From positions 434,001 to 498,000 of the forward strand of contig NBAY01000024.1 of NCBI GenBank assembly GCA_002794775.1: a stretch of 64,000 nucleotides of DNA, in the 5' to 3' direction. The notes below the pieces were generated by a model. It made no database searches. It saw nothing but the letters and a program-made list of their open reading frames with translations, and was not told the origin of the DNA. Position 1 is the first letter of the stretch, and the number at the start of each line of letters is the position of its first letter. The DNA is from Porodaedalea pini (lineage: Eukaryota; Basidiomycota; Agaricomycetes; Hymenochaetales; Hymenochaetaceae). The position numbers and the translations under genes were made by a program. This document shows, one piece after another, positions 22,236 to 33,875 of the stretch.

Positions 22236-24305
22236 TCAAGCCTTCTCCACATCCCTCTCCACCTCTCCTCTCCCCTTCTCCTCTTTAAGCGCCCTCTTCT
22301 CCGCCCTCATCCTCTGACTCCTCCGCACCCCAAATCCAGTCTCGAAAATCGCCGTGACCTGCTCCAAGCTAAGCCCCGCCGTCTCCGGATAGCAAAACAG
22401 ACAGAACAGCCACCCGAGCAAGCACAGACCGGCGTAGAAGCCGAAGGCGCCGGACGGCGTGATGCGGGCCATGAGTGAGAGGTACGTGGACCCTATGAGG
22501 AGGTTCGCGCCCCAGTTGACTGCTGTCGCGCAGGAGGAACCGATCCCACGCACGGCGAGCGAGAAGAGCTCGCCTTGTTGCCAAGGAACGTTCCCCAGCC
22601 CCGAGGCGTAGGAGGCGACGAAGATGATCATCGAGGCGAGCACGATCCCCGACCAGGATGTCGAATAGTGTGCGCCGTCGACGAGCACGCTGTTTGTGTG
22701 TTTCGTTAGGACTGGAAGACATTTTCCCCCATGAAATGAGAAAATATGAGAATATTATTAATTCAGAACCAAATGCAGAATTTGAACATACGCACAGTGG
22801 AAAGCGACGCTTGCGAGTGTGAGTCCGAGTATCATTCCAGGCGCAGACCAAATCATGATCCGCCGGCGCCCGATGATATCGATATACTTGAGCGCAACGA
22901 GCGTGAACAGAAAGTTGGTACCCGCGATGATGAGTCCGACTGCCGTCGGCTGGTTAAACCCAATCGACTTGAAGAGCGTCGCAGAGTAATACATGAGCGT
23001 GTTGAATCCGCATAATTGTTGAAAGGCCTGCAGGCCGCATGCGATAACTAACCATTTGATGCAAGTGAGTTTTTCTTTTCTTTTCTTTTTTGCTTGACAA
23101 CAATGATGAGTGATAAGAGGGCGCAAGACGTACTAAGAGCTCGGCGGTTGACAGGGATGAGGATGACGGATCTCATGCGCTGGAGGAGCGTCGTGGTCTT
23201 CGTGATCGTGATACTCTCTTGCACCGCGGCCTGCAGGACCTTCACTTTGAGCTTGAACTGCTCGGGCGTCGCGTGCGAGTAGATCTTCCGCATCACATCC
23301 TCCGCTTCTTGTATCTTCCCTTTGCTAATGAGGACCCGAGCTGTACAGAAAAAAAAAAGGAAAAAGAGAGAGAGATGAGATGAGATTCAGAATTCAGAAT
23401 TCAGAAAACGCAGGACAGCGACTCACGAGATTCAGGAAGCATAAACAGGAAAACGAACTGCAGTCCTGCGGGCACAGCACCTAGACCAACCATCCAGCGC
23501 CAGCCGCCGTGCATATTCTCAAACGCTGCACCGATGCCGTATGCAATGACTTGCCCGAGCGTAATCATAACGACGTTTAGCGTCACCATCCGTCCGCGTA
23601 GGCGCGTCGGGGAGAGCTCCTGGATGTACAACGGTGCTGCGCAGGAGGCCAAGCCAACGCCCAGACCGACGAGGAAACGACCGCCAATCTGTCATTCTTA
23701 TGCGTTTAGTATGGAGTCTATTTATAAGGGTGCAATAATGCATTTATTTTATTTACCATCGCAGAGACGGTGTGGCAAGATGCCTGGCCGATTGCACCGC
23801 CTATAAAGAGAGCATCTCCGATCCCTAAAACTGGTCTTCTTCCCGTGTAATCGGACAGAGCTCCCGCGATCAAGCCGCCGATCAATGCCCCGAGTGTCGT
23901 TGATGAAGTAATGAGTTCCTTGAGAGATTAAAATTGATACCAGCGTGGAGCTAGGATTATAATAGGTATGCACCTGCTGCAGTGAAGACAACTCTGCAGG
24001 TCCCAGATCCGACTCGATAGTGACCAACGCACCGGAGATCACACCAGTATCATAGCCTGCAAGACCGTCACGAGAGGAGCTTAGCACGTAGAAGCAAATA
24101 GATACGCACCAAATAGCAGGCCCGATATAGTGCAGCAGAGGACGAGCAGCCAGATGAACCATGTCGTGCGCTCCTCCCCTTCGGCGACCACGGTGAGCTC
24201 GGACAGTTCGCCATTCAAGTTCACGCCGTCCGAAAGGTCGATGTCTAGCTTCACTTCATCACTTTCCGAGGGCGTCGATGGGCTCACAGTGTCGGAAGGG
24301 GCCAT
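22236..24305 (-). CDS. MFS transporter of the myo-inositol / sugar-proton symporter type
   Basis: It is a plasma-membrane solute carrier of the major facilitator superfamily, about 12 membrane segments, spread over roughly seven exons. The ATG is at 24305 and is followed by an acidic cytosolic N-terminus (DEVKLDIDLSDGVN). Signatures in order are WFIWLLVLCCTISGLLFG, then [94 protein letters not shown] and the final PETAGLSLEQV. GNVPWQQ and the SGLLFGYDTG block resemble fungal inositol transporters (ITR type) more than hexose transporters, but substrate is an inference. Introns all fit GT-AG; one holds a tandem ATTCTGA repeat near 23.39 kb. No damage was seen, so this is the intact parent of the fragments at 9.5 kb and 60 kb. 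Confidence 0.88.
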
Positions 24306-24410
24306 AGCGAAGTCGAAGAGACACGCGTCTTACTAAAGGTGTCAGATCACCCCCGTCCGGCTTCAGGAAGGGAAGAAGGGAAGAAGGAAGAGGCCTCCAG
24401 ACCGGGGGCA

Positions 24411-24422
24411 GCGTTATATATG
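24411..24422 (-). promoter_or_regulatory. Probable TATA box of the transporter gene
   Basis: The minus strand has GCATATATAACGC about 110 bp upstream of the ATG at 24305. The same element is kept (GTATATATAACGC) in the duplicated, broken transporter near 59.84 kb. Confidence 0.55.
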
Positions 24423-24693
24423 CGCTACGAGCGTGCAATCGTGAGCAAGAGAGGTGGTCATCTGACATACACTGAGCGCGCTTTTGAAAGAAACCGGACG
24501 AAATTTTCGCCAATCGACTTCTTCCTTCGTCCTTTGTCCTTCGTTAGCCCCTTCGTTCCGGCAACCCGCATTGTATACTTACATAAAGTCAGTTCTTACC
24601 TCATCCGTATGTTACATAATGAACTTAGTCTGAGTTTTTGAGCTCAATATTTTTTCTGTTCCCTCTTCTATGCAGATCTGATTTTGTTTTCCA

Positions 24694-25680
24694 TTACTTT
24701 GCTTGCACTGTCCCGAGAAGGCTCATCAAGTGAACCAACAATCTGACGAACGTATCAAGAATGCACACCGAATAGAGACCATCGGCTTCACTGAAGCCGA
24801 GGAATGACACGACGTCTGAAGACAGGAGTCCACAAGTTAATGGCTTTGCTGCATCCCTAGGATACAGCGCTCTGGGATTGTGCCAAATCTCATGTGAGAC
24901 TGAGCATACGAGGTCAATGGGAATGACAGCGAGGACTCGGAGTCCAGCTGTGCACACTCACCCGACTCCAACATGAATACGAGCAACTCCGACGCTTGCA
25001 AAAACGGGGATATTTGCTCATGTCTGAATTGCCAATACTCAGATGATGACGACGTTGAGAACTCGACTAGGCCGTTAACTTCAGACTCGAAAATGTCGAC
25101 ACAGATTGCCTCTCTGGCTACCATGTCTCTCAGCGAGGATGACATATGTGGTTCAGTCATTGTGCTCTCTAGAAGACGAGGACCACCCATGAGAAGAAGA
25201 GAATGACGCGGCGGCTGTTGCAGGTGAGGATGATGAGGATGTTTTCGCATCCAACAGAAGTTTTGCCACCATGCGTGCCGTCCCACTCGTTTCGACAGGC
25301 AGCTCATTTAAATGGCCTCACTCACCCTATTCACACCTCCCGAGCCCGAGGATGAGCCTATTGAAGCACTTGTATGTGCGGTATCAGAGCGGATCGTCTC
25401 AACTGGAGCCCATCGATCCGGTGCCGCCCACCATCACTGTCCACAACGAAGACATCAAAATTCCTGACTGGACGCGTGACGTGGACGTCAAACTGAGGTT
25501 GAAGCTCAGAAACTACGGCCCTTGCACTATGCAGAGGTATTCGGCGTGCTTGCTTAGATCATTCTTCGTTAACACTCATACGAGAGGTCTCTGCCGTGGA
25601 AGGTGGAGAATCTGGATAGAGAGAGATCTGGAGCTTCGGTACGCTCTGGCGCTTCTTATTCTTCAATTCCCATTCTAACC
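24694..25680. other. Duplicated segment S, coding status unclear
   Basis: This segment is repeated in inverted orientation at about 58.69-59.56 kb. Both strands keep readable stretches in both copies. Plus-strand examples are LFTPPEPEDEPIEALVCAV and IPDWTRDVDVKLRLKLRNYG; a minus-strand example is LRDMVAREAICVDIFESEVN. Because the copies are similar at the DNA level, conservation does not show which frame is real. No family recognised. Confidence 0.5.
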
Positions 25681-26990
25681 CAAAAACCCAGGTCTACATT
25701 GTGAAGCGATACACCTACAGGATGAGTTGTAGACCTGTCATAGCAGGAGATCCGAGCTGGCCTTGAGGAAGCGTAAACATGAAGATGATCCGAGTCACCT
25801 CTCCCTTATGCGCAAAGTGGGCGAAAAATGGTATTCGGAGTTGATAAGAGGTGTGTCTTCTTGCTTTATTGGTTTAACACATCTAACTATATCCATGTTC
25901 GAATAAGTAGAACTCCAGATGGAGTTGTTTTGCTGATTCTGACGAAAGAGGATGCGGATTTGAATGAGAGGTGCATCTTGGGCAGCCCATCGCATCGTAT
26001 GTTATTTCACACGTTGGTACTTTTGGAGAAATACACTTATACCATTTGGTAGCGTGACGAGTCCCTCGAGCACCAAGAGGTCGAGTGCCCTCAAATTGAA
26101 ATTCGTCCTCGCTCATTAAGTCCGTATATCCAGACATGACTGGAGAATGCTCATGATTAAGACGTAATTGCAAAGAGCCATCAGACCTGGGATACATGTA
26201 CTGTCTGCTGTCAATGCACAAATCCTGTCCCATCCTTCTTCTCTTATTTGAGATAACCCCGCTTTTTGCTTTCTTTTTACTCACTCAGTAACTACGCAAA
26301 TGTGAGGAAGTCAGAAACAATGTGCTTGCGAGCTATTTTCCATCTTTGTGCAAAGCTCTCCTTATTCGAGTGAGTGAGCCAACAGATTAATTAATAGATA
26401 ACAATATTACAGCAACTGCTTCAACGGAAACAGTGACAGACTCGTCCTCCGTGGCTACAGTATGTATGGTCCTAAGGCAACACCAAGGACGAAGATAAAA
26501 GCATACTGGATGGTTGGGTGGACGTCGAGGATTATAATCTTGAAGCGGTCTATGATAGTCACTGGCAGAATTGGTTAAGTACAAAAAAGAAAGGTCTAAA
26601 TGAACACAAAGATAAGCAAACCCTTCTTGTACAAACGCGGCCTCATTTAGCACACGGAAGAAGTTCCAGGGGAAAAGGTTAGCCTAACTCCTTACCAGCT
26701 TTACAAATTCCGAATCTCATGCTATGACCTACGTCGTAACTCGAGTCAGAATCTCTTTTGAGAGGACTGCCAAAATTCATGAGTCCTATACTTAAGGCTT
26801 GCACCAGGCTTCATATTGTCAGCTTCTGGTTCAATGCATATCATACTTCGTCGTCGCAGTAGCTACGAGATTATTGAAGGGAAATCAGACTTGGCTGACC
26901 GTTACATAAGATGATAAGAGATTTTCAGCAGGATCCTCGCACGTCACCAGCTACGTAAATAGGTAGGTAGGCAATTGACTGGCTTCCAAT
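25681..26990. other. No recognisable gene
   Basis: Short frames occur on both strands (for example a lysine-rich start on the minus strand near 26.28 kb), but none has a convincing start, splice pattern or motif. Confidence 0.35.
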
Positions 26991-26997
26991 CATCGAG

Positions 26998-27814
26998 TTA
27001 TCGGAATGCCTCAATACATCCTTTTGCGGCCTCTTTCAATGTCCTTCCATACTCCTCTGCAGCCATACCATTATCATACGTAGTACTGTCTCTCGACTTG
27101 GCGACTAGCAACAATTCCGGAGATGTAAGTTGATTGCAAACAACAAGAATGAGAGCAGAGAAAAATGGACATACCTTTGACAGTATATGGACATGAAGGC
27201 ACTCCCTCCAAATTAGTCCAGTATATGTGATAGCCCGTGACTTCTCCAGGTTGTTCATTTTCTTTTATCACTGATGACCAGTAAGCATTGTCAATCCAAA
27301 CTGCCTTTCCAGATTGACAAACTCACCGTTTGCAAGCTCTTTGAAATCATCATCATCGGGACCCGCTGGAAACCAGACACTGGCTTGAATTTTTGATGCA
27401 GTGCCTTGCTTGAAGAATCGAGCTTTCTGATCTTCTGTTAAGTTCTTGGGTGTCACCATGCCACTCCAGCGAGACTCGCTCGTGTTGCTTCGCTTCTGAG
27501 TATGAGGGATCGGTTTTCCTTTGCTTTCCTGCGTCGGCTTCGTAGCTTTCGAACCCTGGCTTGGGCTCGAATCGTCTCTCGACTGGCTGGGACCCATCTT
27601 CAAAAGGTGCAGAGGCGCGAGTTAAGTGATTAATAGAACTGCTTCGCTGTACAAGAACGCAATGGACTTTATACTCTTGCAGTCCAGCCTCAGTCACCTT
27701 GCAAGACTTCCTGCAAATAAGGCAAGCGAGGGCAAGATCGCTGTTCGGGACTAAATCCATTCTACTTAGCATCCCAATGCCATCAGTAATGGTTCCAGAT
27801 ACTCCAAGCATCAT
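26998..27814 (-). CDS. Small hypothetical protein with a Cys/His cluster, four exons
   Basis: No family is recognised. A consistent gene model exists. Exon 1 from ATG 27814 encodes LACLICRKSCKVTEAGLQEY ending in KVHC, a CxxC...H-C zinc-finger-like cluster. A roughly 55-nt intron (GTACAG...TTGAAG, with CTTAAC as branch site) joins in frame to a Ser/Lys/Thr-rich stretch (MGPSQSRDDSSPSQ). Two further introns of 50-75 nt lead to VIKENEQPGEVTGYHIYWTN and the C-terminal TLKEAAKGCIEAFR, stop at 26998. Total is about 200 residues. The first intron is the least certain; without it translation could begin at ATG 27597 and the cluster would not belong. It could be a DNA-binding or a stress-related protein; neither is shown. 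Confidence 0.5.
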
Positions 27815-28391
27815 TTTCTATTGGCAGTACTTGCAAAGAAACGCAATAGTAAATGGGGAAAGAACTGATCAAAGACTTACTGTTTATGTCCCTCGCATCT
27901 TTTCCTCAAGGGTCGTAAGCTAATATATTCGTAGGAAGAATGAGATTCCGGCAGGCAGTGGTGATAGTAAACCTGAGACTACTCCTTTAAAGAGATATAC
28001 GTCGGATAAACGGTGCTCTCGGAGGTAAAGTTGAGTTATTTGCTTTTAGTGCACTTTGCTAAAGTGGCGTTGGGTGGATGATGGTGGCGTTTATACAGCT
28101 GTAAGAGAGCTTAGCCTGTCGTGTCCACAGTTTATATTGTAAGGATTGATTAAAGCGGCACAAACTTCCGATTCATATATACGTCAGACATTAAGGCAAA
28201 GCCATTATTAATAATTATGTGAGATTAATCAGTTTGAATTACTCTCGTATAGAGTATAGAATAAACGTTTTCTTTCGCAAAGTTACTTGTTGTTACGTCA
28301 CTTAGCCGAGACAGTAATTCCAAATGGAGTGACATGGCTTTTAGCCCCGCTTTAGTGAGCCATCTTCTTCTGGGTTAGAGATAGAAATAGC
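27815..28391. other. Intergenic, no gene seen
   Basis: The sequence is AT-rich, with no coding frame supported on either strand. It separates the small protein gene from the 3' end of the P450 gene. Confidence 0.5.
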
Positions 28392-30437
28392 TTACCTCGT
28401 GATACCAGTCGTGAATCCAACGTCCTGTGGCGATATGTTCACGCCGTCTGCCTTCGCAATCGTGCAGCGCGAGAGCAAACCACACATGCTCAGCATTAGA
28501 GACCTCTCCGCAAACTGTAGCCCAGGGCATGCTCGTGCGCCAAAGCCGAACGCAAACCTCCGTGGATCAGGCTGTGGAGTTTTCTGGATTCGCTTTCCAA
28601 ATGATGGAGTGGCGAGAGGGAGGAAGCGCTCAGGATCAAAAGAGAAGGGATCGGGATAAGTACGTGGGTCATGCAATATAGCCCTTGGTGAGCGATGAGT
28701 TTTGATATATATAATGATCTAGTGAAGAGAAATCTCACCACACATTTGCGATCACTGCTGTATCCTTCTCTATCCGGTATCCCTCGTACTCATCGTCTTG
28801 TATCGCTTTATGGGGAAGTGCTGAATAAAGTATGAGCAACGTTCGTGCAAATAACGAACATCGACAAACTCCTTACCGAGCGGACCAACCGGCGCGTACC
28901 GCAGCACCTCCTTCAGCACGGCAGTCACATACGGCAAGTCATCAAGGCGATCAAAGTCCGGAAGGTCACCGTTAAGTCGCTCATCCACCTCGGCTTGTGC
29001 GCGCCGCTGCACATCTGGATGCAGTGCCATGAGCATCACGAACGATAGAAGCGCGGACACCGTCTGCACGGCGGGCATAATGAGAATTGGTTCCGTTTCA
29101 ATTGAGTCCGGGTCGGAAGTAATTTGAGTTTTGAGTTTGCGGCCGGTGTGAGGTTTGAATGGAGAGGAAATTCAGATCAGACCTACTATACTATTCAAGT
29201 ATACCGCACATACCGTATCTGCTGCTCCGGCGTACAGGCCACTCGCGCACCATTGTACGATATCTTCCTCTTCCGCACTCAACCGTACGCCGTTCTCCCG
29301 ATACAATAGCTTCGATGTGAACGATGGAAGCGCTTTTCCATCGGCCTAACAATACGAATCAAACGGTTAATCAACCAAGATTCTTCGGGCCTGAGGTGTA
29401 GACGCACAATTTGTTTTTTGACCCATGCGTGCGGGACGCTTGAAAGATAATCAAAACGCTCGCGCCACTCTGCCGCTTGTCTCTTGAATCCTGCACCAGG
29501 CATCCACGATGGCACGAAACGCACTATAACCTTCATCAGCTTGAAAAAACCTACAGGCTTCAGTGCCTGATCTGGTAACAACGTACGAAACGGAAAACTA
29601 TCAACTAGCCACCGGCCGGGGGCCAGCGCCCTGCCGGTGATCTGAGAAGTCTCCTTCGCGTGCTCAATAAAAATATCGTCTAGTTCCTTTACGTTGTATC
29701 CGTACGCGACCATCATTATCACTGCCGCTGCATTCCTAAGAAAAGATATCAGCATGCGAACTCATCTTAACAAAATACCGCTACCACGCATTGAAGGAAA
29801 CCCACTTTCTTATATGCTCTTCATACAGAGCCGGCCTCTCCAAGAACCCCTCCATCATACTTTTCGTCTCTTGCTGCATAAGCGGCCAATACTCCTTGAT
29901 TGCTGTCGCGTTGAGGCCTGTATGCAACATGCGGCGGTAAATCCGGTGGCGCGGCTCGCTAGCAGAAATATTAAAGGCCGTCTTCTCGCGCCCGCAGAGC
30001 TTGAATAACATCCACGACGTCGGACGGTCGGAGTATAACGCAGAGCGCTTGTCTAGAAGTGCGAGCACGGCTTCGGCAGTGTTGAGCACCACAAAACGCC
30101 GCAGATACGTGCGAAAGCTCACAACAGAGCCTAGAAAACGATGACGACAACATATACGCTGTTAGTAGGCTGTGCAGAACGAGTAGAGTTGGCAAGAGAA
30201 GGAAATGGGCGGTCAGACTATGGTGAAGGGCTAACCGTATTTCTGACCCCACTCCGCATATATCTTCCACGGCTGCGTCTTGGGTAGTTGATGCGCGTTT
30301 CCCGAGATCACCCGTCGAGGAGGGCCTGGAGGTGTTCTTCCCTTCAAAAGACGTGGTCTTACGAAAAGGTAAAAGCAAACAGCCAGGAGAGCAAGGAAGG
30401 CTACGCCGACAGTCCCCCCACAACAGTCTTCTGTCAT
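28392..30437 (-). CDS. Cytochrome P450 monooxygenase
   Basis: A haem-thiolate monooxygenase with an N-terminal membrane anchor (VGVAFLALLAVCFYLFV), probably on the ER. The basic stop is followed by the proline hinge PPGPPR. Start ATG is 30437 (MTEDCC). About seven exons join cleanly: YG|SVVSFRTY, IRK|NAAAVIMMV, KKQI|ADGKALP, GAADT|TVSALLSF, GPLG|ALPHKA, NVW|AILHDPRTY. Key motifs are the I-helix AGAADTTVS, ExxR in LKEVLRYAP, the PERF element in FDPERFLPL, and the haem loop FGFGARACPG with the cysteine ligand. The frame ends with FTTGITR and TAA at 28392; a further short intron at that point could extend it, but the extension does not resemble a P450 end. The tail is therefore shorter than usual. 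It looks like the basidiomycete families related to O-methylsterigmatocystin oxidoreductase; substrate unknown. Confidence 0.9.
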
Positions 30438-31825
30438 CACCGCAATTAGTCAGACGAGCGAGGTGCACAATTCTGGGGAAAGAGAAAGGAAAGAGTGAGA
30501 GGGTTGGCAGCCAGCATCATTGTCTTTATACGCTTTAAGACGCGTCCCTACCTTAGCTCCCTAGATCCGAGCTCCCGTCAGCCACATATACAATATGATA
30601 GTTGCAAATAGCCTCTTTATTGCGCAATGATGAGAGGGGAGTGACAATACAGACGAGTTGCAACGCCGGTGCGAAATATGCACAGATGACGAGAAGGGAT
30701 CTCTTAGTGACTCAACGAAATTGACGACCCGGCATGAGAAGAGTGTTAGAGTATACACAGCCCCAGCGGCCGCCCAGGCTTGGGAGTAGGCCGAGGTGAC
30801 GTCGCACGTCGGCGGGCGTGGGGACCTGCGATAAGTCAAAGCGACAGAATGGGATCCCCAGCTTGGATCGCTATTGAATTAGTAGGTATGAGTATAGACA
30901 GAAGAAGAAGATAGTAGCATCAGAGATCAAGGACTTAGCGCCCCAAGGGCCATAAATTCTAAAGGGCCGTAATGGGTGGCGCTGTTCGGTGAACTGTGCG
31001 TCCGACGACAGCACTCCTTCGTGGACCGGAGAGCCCAGTCGCACAGGTATAACTGTGGAATGCTAGATTGCCCTCCGTTATCTGGACCCCAAGGGAAATG
31101 GAGAGCTATGTGCCACAAACTCGGAGTTTCATAGCATTTATTATAGTGGAAATTGAACCAGTGCGTACCGCGGCGATCTTGCGCCTGGGAAGACTGTTAA
31201 TCCAAGCCAGCGTAATCCACATAGAAGTGCAAAAGATAGCCACACCTCTCATCGCTGAATAACTTTGAGTGCTCCTTCTGATACGATTCGGAGAATGAGG
31301 CGAACGTCTTCGCCCGTGCACTGTGAGAGCGAGGCATAAAAATGGGCCAATTTGAAATACAGAAGCAAGACCGAGACGGCTATCAAGGCTAAGAAGCCGC
31401 CCCCGTCGCAAAGTCATCAAACAAGTTGTGATTGTGAGTCAGAGATGGACGGACGCTCATGCCGAGTCAATATCTTGAGGAACCGGACATCATACCTCAG
31501 CGGAGCGTGCCACAAGTCGTCTATCGTCCATTACGTCTGCGGCGGCCATAACGTGAGAACCATGCAACCGGAGTGCGCTGGAGAACACGATAAGAATTTC
31601 AGCAATTCACCAAAGAGAAGCCGGTACATTGTCCCGTTTGTTTAGTTCGCGTATGTAAGGAGCCTGTCACCAGCGTTTGAGGCGTGGATAAAAGCACATA
31701 GAAAGCATGTATATGCATAGCCTCATGGTTGCATGTGATATACATATGCATGTCGACAATTTTATGGATAGAAGAAAGGGAGAACCGAGACATCAGCATG
31801 CAACACGGACACAAACACCCCACGC
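30438..31825. other. Intergenic, no gene seen
   Basis: It holds the P450 promoter side and the 3' flank of the ribosomal protein gene. Short frames on both strands lack motifs or credible splice patterns. Confidence 0.5.
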
Positions 31826-32489
31826 TCAGAACTAAGGAAGACACGAAAACGTCAGATCTAACAACTCATAAAAAAAACAGAACAAATAAACGTACCCGCA
31901 ACGCCTGGAAGAACCACTTGTTCTTCCCGCTCGTGTATCGGTCCTCGAGCAGCTTCTTCACCGTCTTCTTTGCGTCTTCGCGCTGCGACGGCTCCTTGAA
32001 GGTGTCCGCACTGACGACGCCCTTGAGGCCCTCAAGTTCAAGGGTGTAGCGGGTCGGGAAGAGGTGCGAGTAGTTCACGGCCTTCGAACACAAATAAACA
32101 ATCAACTTGCTTGCCACGAACCAAAGCAAAAATTGTAATGCACCTTGATAAAAGGCTTGACCTTGTTCCTCCGCTCGAGCCTCTTCGCGCCCATGCGCTT
32201 GGTGACCTTGCGCGGGTAGCGCTCGACGCCGGCGACGATGGCGTGCGGGTACGGACGTTCCTTGGTCCCCTCATCGAGCTGCTTGATGACAACGACCTTC
32301 TTGCCAGCCTGGCGGCCCTGCAGCACGATTGCAACCTAGCCAAACCCAACGGCGCATCTGATGAGTATCCGCACCGTCACAACTCGAACGCGTTTGATTC
32401 ATACTTTACCGGGCTTGTAAACTAATGAAAGTTAAGGGATTAGCAGATACATGGTTCACATTGTGGCGACAACACATACTTTTGACCAT
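31826..32489 (-). CDS. RPL27: 60S ribosomal protein eL27
   Basis: A structural protein of the large ribosomal subunit. Five exons give exactly 136 residues, the usual eL27 length: 32489-32480 (10 nt), 32421-32405 (17 nt), 32335-32144, 32081-31896 and 31831-31826 (6 nt, Phe plus stop). The protein starts [20 protein letters not shown] and includes [20 protein letters not shown] and the C-terminal [12 protein letters not shown]. Every intron is GT-AG. The two tiny first exons and the 6-nt last exon match the strongly conserved protein ends, which makes the model secure. Intron-rich 5' ends are usual for fungal ribosomal protein genes. It is a housekeeping gene, so this part of the window is core chromosome and not an accessory island. 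Confidence 0.95.
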
Positions 32490-33875
32490 GTTGATGGCGG
32501 ACGGCGTGCGATGGCGCGGAGTTGTTTGACGATGGCGGCTGCGCTGGTCGACGCAATTACTTAGAGTGCCGTAGAAGAATATGTGGGAACTGCTGACAAC
32601 GAACTGTACAGCAGCTTGGAGGCCCCTGCCAGATTCGGACTTTCCTTTTTTAAGCATAAGACTGGAGAAAGCCGACTTGGATTCATGATTTCGATAGCCA
32701 ATGCGCAACCGACGTCTGGCAAGCGTTTCAGAGCTGTGGGTTGATGCCGTTTTTATGGTCTAATAGGACAGTAATTATGCCTATACCTGTTTACTCGGCC
32801 TTTTGTGAGATGCACTGAATGTTGTTTCAAGTCGACATATTCTATACAGGTAGTCATTCAAGGTTTTGAATACAAAGGGAAGCTCATATCTTCCCGCAAG
32901 ATTCGCTGGAGCAAACTTGACGTCTTCGTCATGATCTTAAAGTCACTGTCTGCGAGGGTTTATACACCGCAACAGCTTGTGAATCAGCAGGAGATGTTTG
33001 GAAGTTTTCGATATTGCCGTAGCTGACTTCAGAAGCTTCTCTCATCACCGCCATAAGTCCCCAGATGAGTCTTTCGTCGTGCGATAGTCCGGTGCATTTT
33101 CTATGCAGAAGTCGGTCAAATGACGCAAGGGATCTTTTCATTTTCTTCTTTGCTTGATTGACTCGATTCCTGTTTCGAAGTTTTCTGGCTTTCAGATTCA
33201 ATGCACTAGAATGCTAATTAGGCGACACGCTCCATCTTGCACGACAAGACACGCAAGACGATCAGAGTTTGCACTATCATTGCTCGTGCACAGCCAACAT
33301 AGATAAACAAAAAGGGGGGGCCAAAGTGAGACAATGACGCACGACGTCAGCTGCGACATCGGCCTCCGCAGCGCCAGCTCGATCTCCACCACTCCAAATC
33401 TTGGATAGAGTACTTGGAATGCTAGCTGAGGTGAGCGGAAGAATGCGGCTTTGCGTGTTCCATACGACCTCGGCAAACGATGAACCCGTACGTGATCGAA
33501 TCGTCGATCATAGATGTTAGCCGGCACAGTGTGTTTCAAACCTCCGCACGCGAGTGTCGCGAGGCGTAACCGTTTGCGGGAGAAGAGGAACTCGTACGTG
33601 TAGGGGGATACCTCCATCTGGGTCTTCCATTCAGAGGCTGATGTTTAATTCATTCAGCGTGTCTCTTCCGCCCGGCCCTGCCCTTTGATTAAAATCGAAA
33701 TAACGTGAAAGGATGGCGCTTTTTCACGCCGCTATTCGTTTCGGTTCTAGGCACACCCGGTTCCCTTGCTGTGCTAAATATGAGTTGGAATAAAAGGCGG
33801 GATGTCTTCCTGAGGCTTGACTCATCCCTAGGTTCGCGCTAGCCCCCTCTCCTCTGCGTCTTTCGCCCTGCTGTA
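32490..33875. other. Intergenic, no confident gene
   Basis: This is the divergent space between the eL27 start and the FAD oxidase start. Minus-strand frames at 32929-33201 (basic, KARKLRNRNRVNQAKKKMKR) and 33198-33617 could be exons, but they have no recognised motif and no clear joint. TTTAAT/TAAATA-type AT-rich stretches near 33.77 kb may be the promoter of the oxidase. Confidence 0.4.

Noticed and set aside
22236..24305. Reading the transporter and the family gene as one functional system
   Set aside because: They recur together only because they share the same duplicated segment; the transporter is broken in two of three copies, and nothing shows functional linkage.
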